A stretch of DNA of 20,111 nt. Source: Gammaproteobacteria bacterium. Its GTDB lineage: Bacteria > Pseudomonadota > Gammaproteobacteria > Pseudomonadales > Azotimanducaceae. Location: assembly GCA_026706425.1 (NCBI GenBank), contig JAPOYW010000087.1, positions 1-20,111 of the forward strand, read 5' to 3'. The first letter of the stretch is position 1, and every line of letters begins with the position of its first letter. This document shows positions 15,431 through 20,111 of this stretch, piece after piece. The translations under genes and the position numbers were made by a program. Below the pieces are notes generated by a model, which made no database searches, had not been told where the DNA came from, and was given only the letters and a program-made list of their open reading frames with translations.

Positions 15431-16485
15431 TGGGACAACGTTCGCGTCAGCGGTCCGCCGCCGGGCACCGCGCCGCCCTACGGTTCGACGGCGGTCTACG
15501 TTCGCGGATCGATGAACGGGTGGGGCACGGACAACGCGCTCACCTATATCGGCCGCGGCGTGTACCAGGCGGACCTGTCGCTTGACGCCCAAACCGATGG
15601 GTACCTGTTCAAGATCGCTTCCGAAGACTGGTCGACGGTCAACTTCGGTGCCATGAGCGGCGACGACACCGCCGTGACCCTGGATGCCGAACGCACCTTG
15701 GCGGTGACGGATCACAACCTGACGATCACCGTGTCGACGACGGCCAACCACCGGTTCCGGCTCGATGCCAGCGATCCAACCGCGCCGATCCTCGTAGTGA
15801 CCGACCTCGATATGGCACCCTACGGCTACGGCACCACGCAGTCGTCGATCTACGTTCGCGGCGGCTTCAACGAATGGGGCACGGCCAGCGAAGCGCACTA
15901 TGCGGGCGGCGACGTCTACGAAGCGGTCATTCCCGTCGAAGTCGGTACCTACGAGTTCAAGGTAGCCTCGGAGGACTGGGCAACGGTCAACCTGGGCGCC
16001 GGTGCGTCGAATACCGTGACCATCGGGACCGCGTTTGGCGACTTGGCTGACGGCGGCGGCAACCTGTCGATCTCCATCGCCGAGGCCAATGAGTACCTGT
16101 TCACGGTTGATGCGTCGGGGGAGACGCCAACACTATGGGTAGTCCCGTTCAAACCGTTCGGTGCCACGGAGGTGTTTGTGCGCGGCGGCATGAACGGGTG
16201 GGGAACCGACAACCTGTTGGTGTTCAAAGGCACCGCTCGTTATTCGACGCACATCGTCCTTGAGGTCGGCGACTACGAGTTCAAGGTCGCCTCGGAGGAC
16301 TGGTCCACCGTCAATCTCGGTGCCGCCGAGGGTGCCGCGACCCAGGTGACGCCCGGTGAGGCGTACACCAGCCTGGCCCAGGGCGGAGGAAACCTGATGA
16401 TTACCATCGACACCGCCGGCACCTATCGATTCCAAGTCGACGGTGCCAGGAATGTCCCGCCAGCGCTGCTTGTAGAGCAGACACC
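13970..16485 (+). repeat. Six repeated FNGW/EDWSTV carbohydrate-binding-like modules
   Basis: Modules begin at 13970, 14300, 14654, 15488, 15842 and 16166. Each has about 95-115 residues, with an opening Y-x-R-G-x-x-NGWGT, a middle EAGDY-x-FK(I/V)ASEDWSTV and a late LSISI-type strand followed by an (F/Y)-x-(F/V)-x-(L/V)DA-like strand. A jelly-roll-like domain (about 15000-15455) lies between modules 3 and 4. The opening resembles the RG-FNGW of glycogen-binding CBM48/SusE-like starch-binding folds, so the tail probably holds the enzyme on alpha-glucan. Repeats are clear at protein level and only partly at DNA level, so they are old duplications. The Trp and Lys of each unit are conserved in all six. 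Confidence 0.82.
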
Positions 16486-16495
16486 CGGCTCGTAG
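15431..16495 (+). pseudogene. Severed C-terminal part of the pullulanase (three FNGW modules)
   Basis: The frame is the same as that of the pullulanase upstream. It begins WDNVRVSG, the natural end of the jelly-roll-like domain that is cut by the amber codon. It then holds three more modules starting at 15488 (VYVRGSMNGWGTDN), 15842 (IYVRGGFNEWGTAS) and 16166 (VFVRGGMNGWGTDN), and ends at TAG 16493-16495. With a sense codon in place of TAG (one base from TAC or TAT), the full protein would have 1,991 residues. The first ATG here is at 15512 inside a module, with no signal peptide and no good ribosome binding site, so independent expression as a secreted protein is unlikely. Readthrough, suppression or a sequencing error would restore it. 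Confidence 0.8.
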
Positions 16496-16500
16496 GAGGA
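16494..16500 (+). promoter_or_regulatory. Strong Shine-Dalgarno of the receptor gene, overlapping the upstream stop
   Basis: AGGAGGA overlaps the TAG of the pullulanase frame and lies 9 bases before the ATG at 16510. It fixes the receptor start upstream of the palindromic repeat, so the repeat must be translated. It also couples receptor translation to ribosomes ending at 16495, which only arrive if the amber at 15428 is read through. Confidence 0.8.
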
Positions 16501-16509
16501 AGTTGACGA

Positions 16510-19500
16510 ATGAACGATTCCAGACGAGTGCTAGCGAGGCATCCCGTAGGGGCGACCCTAACGCGCCCGTCAGGGCGCGCGGTCGCCCGTACCGACGCTT
16601 TTCTCTGCACGAACGCGGGCGAGGACAAGCCTCGCCACTACGAACCCAGTCCCCGCTCAAGGATCCCGGCGACAGTCGCGTGGTTCGCCTTCGCTGCGAC
16701 TGCGTTTTCGGCGGCGGGCCAGGAAGCCGACCCGGACACGCCCGAGGAGGACGAACCGGCCATCGAGGAGGTCGTCGTCACGGGCTACCGCACCTCCCTC
16801 ATGAGTTCCATCCAGAGCAAGCGGTCGGCTGACTCCATCGTCGAGGTGATCACCGCGGAGGACATCGGCGGCCTACCCGACTTCTCCATCGCCGACAGCC
16901 TGTCGCGCGTGGCGGGGATCACGACGACGCGTTCCGGCGGCCAGGCATCCGACATCCAGATCCGCGGCCTCGGCGACGAGTTCGTATTCGCAACCATGAA
17001 GGGCCGGGAACAGGTTTCGCCGCACCTGAGGCGAACCATCGAGTTCAACCAGTACCCGTCCGAACTCATCAACCGCGTCACCATCAACAAAACGCCCAAG
17101 GCCTCGCTGATCGAGGGCGGCGTGGCCGGGACCGTGGATCTCGACGTGGTCAACCCGCTCGACAACCGGCAAGACCGCAAGATCGCCACCAGCCTGCGCC
17201 GCACCTTCAACGACCGGGCAGGGGAGGTGTACGGGGCCGACGAGGGCGGCTATCGGCTGACCCTGTCCTGGCAGGAGAAGCTCTTCGAAGACACCGTGGG
17301 GCTTTCGCTGGGCTACAGCAGGCTGTCCCAACCGAGTGCGACGGTGCAGTACCACGGCGACACGCCCGGTCGGGCGCGGGATGTCTATCCGGCGACCGAG
17401 ACGGAGGTCTACGTGCCGCAGACCATCCAGTTCTACCAGATCGGCGGCCTGGAAGTGCGCGATGCCTACTTGGGCTCGCTGCAGCTTCAGCCGGTGGACG
17501 CGCTCACCATCCAGGCGGACGTGTTCTACACCGAGTTCAGCACCGACACCACGCGGGACGGAATCTCGCTGCAGGGGTCGGCAAGCTACGCCATCGCGAA
17601 CCCTCGCCTGGTCGAAGGCAACTACGCCGTTGGCGGGTTGTTCTACAACGGCACGAACATCTTCGTGGTGTCGGGCGACACCAGCGACGACGACGACGTG
17701 CTCTCGTCGGGTCTCAACATCGAGTATTCGGCCGGACGCTGGTCGATCGCCCTCGACGCCTCCCATTCGTCGGCATCGGGCAACCAGGCCGACGGCTACC
17801 ACTACGCCAACGTGTACCGCCGCTGCACCGAGGAAGACCCGGTCTGCACGCGCACGGGCTATACCCGCAACAACGGGCAAGTGCACTGGCAGAGCGACGG
17901 ACTGCGCCTCCCCAATGTCGCGTTCGGCGTACCCATGGACGACTTCAACACCCTGCGCATGACCCAATACGGCAAGTATCCGCGGCTCTCGGAGGACGAA
18001 GTATCCGCCGTCAAGTTCGACATGGAGTTCGACTTGGCGAGCCCCGTCGTCCCGGTCGTCCGATTCGGTGCCCGACAGTCGCAACGGGACTACGCCTATG
18101 GTCGCCAGGTCTTCCAGTACGGCCCGGGCTCCGGCTACGTCCACGACGTCGACATGCCCATCACCGAAGCGACCGGCGACGTGGTGTGCTGGGGCGGCGA
18201 CTATTCTCACTTCCCATGTTTCATCTCCTTCGACGCCGAGGCCATCCTGCGCCAGGCCGTGGAGCAGAACCTCGTGCTGCAGTGCGACCCGCAGGCCGTC
18301 TACAACTGCGACGAGGACCAACTCGGACCGGATGGCCGGCCGCTACCTCGTTCCACCGAGACGATCGCGCGCTGGGGGCTCAACAACCGTTCGGCCTGGT
18401 CGGTGCGCCAGCGCGGCGACGTGGGCGAGGACGTGCTGGCCTACTACCTGGAGGCGGATATCGAGACCGAGGTCATGGGACGAACGCTCTCCGGCAACAT
18501 CGGTGTGCGCGTCGTCGACAGCGAGCAGTCGTCCGTCGCTATCTACGACGTGTTCGGGGATCCGGCGTTGAACGCGGAGCCCATCTGCGACGGCGACGGC
18601 CGCTGCCGGGACAATTTCGCCTACGTTACCTTCACTGAGCAGTACCAGGACGTGTTCCCGTCGCTGAACCTCAACTACATGCTTTCGGAGGACATCTACC
18701 TGCGGTTCGGTGCCGCGAAGGTCATGTCCCGCCCGCCCATCAACCGGTTGTCCAGCGACCAGCCCGTGGACGGCGGCGGCGGCAACTTCATCGACGATTC
18801 GACGGCGTCGGAGGGCTATGTCACGTTCAACTTCTCGAACACGAACTCGACGTCCCTGCGGCCCTTCGAGGCGGAGCAGGTCGATCTCTCCTTCGAGCGC
18901 TACTTCGGCGACACGGGGCTGTTCGCCATCGCCCTCTACCACAAGGACATCAAGTCCTTCATCCAGGATCTGACCATTCCCGAGTTCGACTTCCGGGCCA
19001 ACGGCTTCGTGATCCCGGAAACCTACGAGGCGGTCGTTCTCGATCCCGAGACCGGCGGTGCCGTGATCACGCCCGTGGAGGTCCGCGACGGCGCCTACAC
19101 GTTCGCCATCAACAACAAGGAGGGAGGCTACATCCGCGGCGTGGAGTTCTCCTGGACGCAGATGCTCGATGCTTGGTTGCCGGATGCGTTCAACGGGTTC
19201 GGCTTCAACGCCAGCATCGCCTTCGTGGACAGCGAGATCACGATCAACAACCCGTTCTCGCAGTCGCCGAGTCCGACGTTCCCGTACCCGGGACTGGCGG
19301 ACCAGTCCGGCAACCTGACCGTGTTCTACGAGCGCGGTGGTTTCGAGGCGCGCCTCGGCACCAACTACCAAAGCGCCAAGGTGTCGAGCTTCGGAGTCGC
19401 CTTCGCCAAGGACACCGTGTTCGCGGAGGAGACCAAGATCGACGCGCAGATATCCTACGCGTTCGCCAATGGACTCGAGATCCTGCTGCAGGCCTACAAC

Positions 19501-19605
19501 CTCACCGACGAACCCAACCGGAGCTACTGGGGCGAGGAATACCTGACCGGCTACGTGCAGAACTTCGGCCGCGAGGTCTACCTGGGCGTGGACTACTCGT
19601 TCTAG
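16510..19605 (+). CDS. TonB-dependent outer-membrane receptor (Xanthomonas/Caulobacter type)
   Basis: The protein has 1,031 residues, a usual length for this class. The signal peptide is unusually long: residues 12-44 are encoded by a palindromic repeat, the hydrophobic core is at 54-69 (ATVAWFAFAATAFSAA), and cleavage is likely near 70. The TonB box EEVVVTGYR lies at about 86-94. The plug follows with SIADSLSRVAGITT, IQIRGLGDEFVFATMKGR and NKTPKASLIEGGVAGTVDLD. The barrel ends in the expected aromatic LGVDYSF. Several Cys pairs sit in putative outer loops (CTEEDPVC, CWGGDYSHFPC, CDGDGRC). It takes up oligosaccharides using TonB energy. Its place after the pullulanase (14 bases between stop and start) and before the sulfatase indicates maltodextrin or a branched or sulfated alpha-glucan as cargo. 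It lies behind the LacI-type operator at 10423. Confidence 0.95.
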   Translation: MNDSRRVLARHPVGATLTRPSGRAVARTDAFLCTNAGEDKPRHYEPSPRSRIPATVAWFAFAATAFSAAGQEADPDTPEEDEPAIEEVVVTGYRTSLMSSIQSKRSADSIVEVITAEDIGGLPDFSIADSLSRVAGITTTRSGGQASDIQIRGLGDEFVFATMKGREQVSPHLRRTIEFNQYPSELINRVTINKTPKASLIEGGVAGTVDLDVVNPLDNRQDRKIATSLRRTFNDRAGEVYGADEGGYRLTLSWQEKLFEDTVGLSLGYSRLSQPSATVQYHGDTPGRARDVYPATETEVYVPQTIQFYQIGGLEVRDAYLGSLQLQPVDALTIQADVFYTEFSTDTTRDGISLQGSASYAIANPRLVEGNYAVGGLFYNGTNIFVVSGDTSDDDDVLSSGLNIEYSAGRWSIALDASHSSASGNQADGYHYANVYRRCTEEDPVCTRTGYTRNNGQVHWQSDGLRLPNVAFGVPMDDFNTLRMTQYGKYPRLSEDEVSAVKFDMEFDLASPVVPVVRFGARQSQRDYAYGRQVFQYGPGSGYVHDVDMPITEATGDVVCWGGDYSHFPCFISFDAEAILRQAVEQNLVLQCDPQAVYNCDEDQLGPDGRPLPRSTETIARWGLNNRSAWSVRQRGDVGEDVLAYYLEADIETEVMGRTLSGNIGVRVVDSEQSSVAIYDVFGDPALNAEPICDGDGRCRDNFAYVTFTEQYQDVFPSLNLNYMLSEDIYLRFGAAKVMSRPPINRLSSDQPVDGGGGNFIDDSTASEGYVTFNFSNTNSTSLRPFEAEQVDLSFERYFGDTGLFAIALYHKDIKSFIQDLTIPEFDFRANGFVIPETYEAVVLDPETGGAVITPVEVRDGAYTFAINNKEGGYIRGVEFSWTQMLDAWLPDAFNGFGFNASIAFVDSEITINNPFSQSPSPTFPYPGLADQSGNLTVFYERGGFEARLGTNYQSAKVSSFGVAFAKDTVFAEETKIDAQISYAFANGLEILLQAYNLTDEPNRSYWGEEYLTGYVQNFGREVYLGVDYSF
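16544..16641. repeat. REP/BIME-like double hairpin inside the receptor coding region
   Basis: Hairpin 1 has an outer stem GGGCGACC (16550-16557) with GGTCGCCC (16581-16588), and an inner stem CGCGCCC (16562-16568), loop GTCA, GGGCGCG (16573-16579). It matches the unit at 517-564, including the CCGTAGGGGCGACCCTA start. Hairpin 2 is GGCGAGG (16618-16624), loop ACAAG, CCTCGCC (16630-16636). The two differ in sequence, as in bacterial mosaic elements made of two palindrome types. The block encodes residues 12-44 of the receptor without a stop. Confidence 0.8.
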
Positions 19606-19613
19606 TCCCCGGG

Positions 19614-20111
19614 ATGCGTTGGGCGACGGTCACGCTGCTGGCGGCGCTCGCGGCCGCGCCCGCCGTCGCCGGTGAACGACCGCCCAACGTCGTGCTCCTG
19701 ATCGGCGACGACGTCGGCTATCCCTACTTCGGGTTCATGGGCGACGACAACGTCGTCACCCCGGCGTCCGACGCCCTCGCCGCCGGCGGCTATACGTTCT
19801 CCCAAGGCCATGTCACCGCACCCTACTGTCGTCCGTCCCTGCGCACGCTGATCACGGGTCTGCATCCCGTGCAGTATTCGCTGCGCCTCGACGCCTTGAT
19901 CGAGGAACGCAAGCTCGAAAACGGTTTTGCGAGCATGCCGAGGGAGCAGCAGACTCGATGGTTGACGGTGGTACGCGCCGCCGGCATGTCACGCTTCGAT
20001 ACGCTCCCGGCGCTCTTGGGTGAGCAGGGCTATGTAAGCTGGCAGGGCGGCAAGTGGTGGGAGGGAAGCCACCGGAACGGTCACTTCGACGAGGGCATGA
20101 CCCGGGACTGG
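19614..20111 (+). CDS. Secreted sulfatase (alkaline-phosphatase superfamily), 5' part
   Basis: The ATG at 19614 lies 8 bases after the receptor stop, so the two are co-transcribed. The visible 166 residues open with a short Sec signal peptide (MRWATVTLLAALAAAPAVAG, cleavage near 20). The sulfatase core follows: PNVVLLIGDDVGY with the two metal-binding Asp, then the formylglycine site PYCRPSLRTLITGLHP, whose Cys would be oxidised to formylglycine. The common form is C-x-P-S-R; here a Leu separates Ser and Arg (C-R-P-S-L-R). The later GYVSWQGGKWWEG corresponds to the GY-x-(T/S)-x-x-x-GKWH region, with Trp in place of His. The enzyme probably acts in the periplasm on a sulfated sugar brought in by the receptor. 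The frame runs off the right edge, so specificity is undetermined. It needs a formylglycine-generating enzyme encoded elsewhere. Confidence 0.9.
   Translation, partial: MRWATVTLLAALAAAPAVAGERPPNVVLLIGDDVGYPYFGFMGDDNVVTPASDALAAGGYTFSQGHVTAPYCRPSLRTLITGLHPVQYSLRLDALIEERKLENGFASMPREQQTRWLTVVRAAGMSRFDTLPALLGEQGYVSWQGGKWWEGSHRNGHFDEGMTRDW

Noticed and set aside
10256..15898. Two very long minus-strand open frames (10256-13249 and 13250-15898) opposite the pullulanase
   Set aside because: They are low-stop antisense frames typical of GC-rich codon use. They show no family motifs and no Shine-Dalgarno, while the plus strand encodes a clear multi-domain pullulanase.
13970..16485. Regular repeats considered as CRISPR or satellite DNA
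   Set aside because: The periodicity (about 320-350 bases) is that of protein modules; spacing varies, DNA identity is partial and the frame is conserved.
16873..19371. Long minus-strand frames opposite the TonB receptor
   Set aside because: The receptor plug and barrel motifs are complete on the plus strand; the antisense frames have no recognisable features.

Overview
The window is GC-rich, densely coded DNA from a Gram-negative bacterium. A TonB-dependent outer-membrane receptor of the Xanthomonas/Caulobacter type, a lipobox-bearing extracellular pullulanase and Sec signal peptides point to a proteobacterium, most likely a gammaproteobacterium. A marine or host-associated lifestyle is only an inference, drawn from the sulfatase next to a glycan-uptake locus, the palindromic repeats and the many broken genes.

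Left part (1-7.2 kb). A PhyH-like oxygenase runs in from the left edge; its stop codon lies inside a palindromic repeat cluster (517-722). Three genes follow on the minus strand in the order GDPD-type phosphodiesterase, adenosine-deaminase remnant and MDR-family dehydrogenase. The deaminase remnant has a frameshift and has lost its centre. On the plus strand come a VOC-family gene with a late frameshift and a large biotin-dependent acyl-CoA carboxylase (biotin carboxylase, biotin carrier and carboxyltransferase in one chain). The carboxylase has lost part of its carboxyltransferase domain at a sharp junction near 6275. A small membrane-anchored coiled-coil protein follows, and its ribosome binding site lies in a hairpin.

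Right part (7.3-20.1 kb). This is an alpha-glucan (starch, glycogen or pullulan) utilisation locus. On the minus strand a SusA-like secreted GH13 amylase overlaps a LacI-family regulator by ATGA. Divergently, on the plus strand, come a pullulanase lipoprotein with six FNGW-type C-terminal modules, a TonB-dependent receptor and a sulfatase cut by the right edge. A perfect 16-bp palindrome with a central CG (10423-10438) sits between the divergent arms and is the obvious operator for the LacI regulator. The inferred scheme is that surface pullulanase debranches the glucan, the receptor imports oligosaccharides, the periplasmic amylase cuts them, and the regulator senses a product.

Two oddities stand out in this locus. 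An in-frame amber codon splits the pullulanase between W codons, so half of the binding modules need readthrough to be attached. A two-hairpin palindromic repeat of about 98 bp, of the same family as the one at 517, lies in the reading frame of the receptor's signal-peptide region and appears to be translated. No tRNA, rRNA, CRISPR array, transposase or origin was seen. Four genes in 20 kb are interrupted, which suggests either genome decay or local assembly errors.
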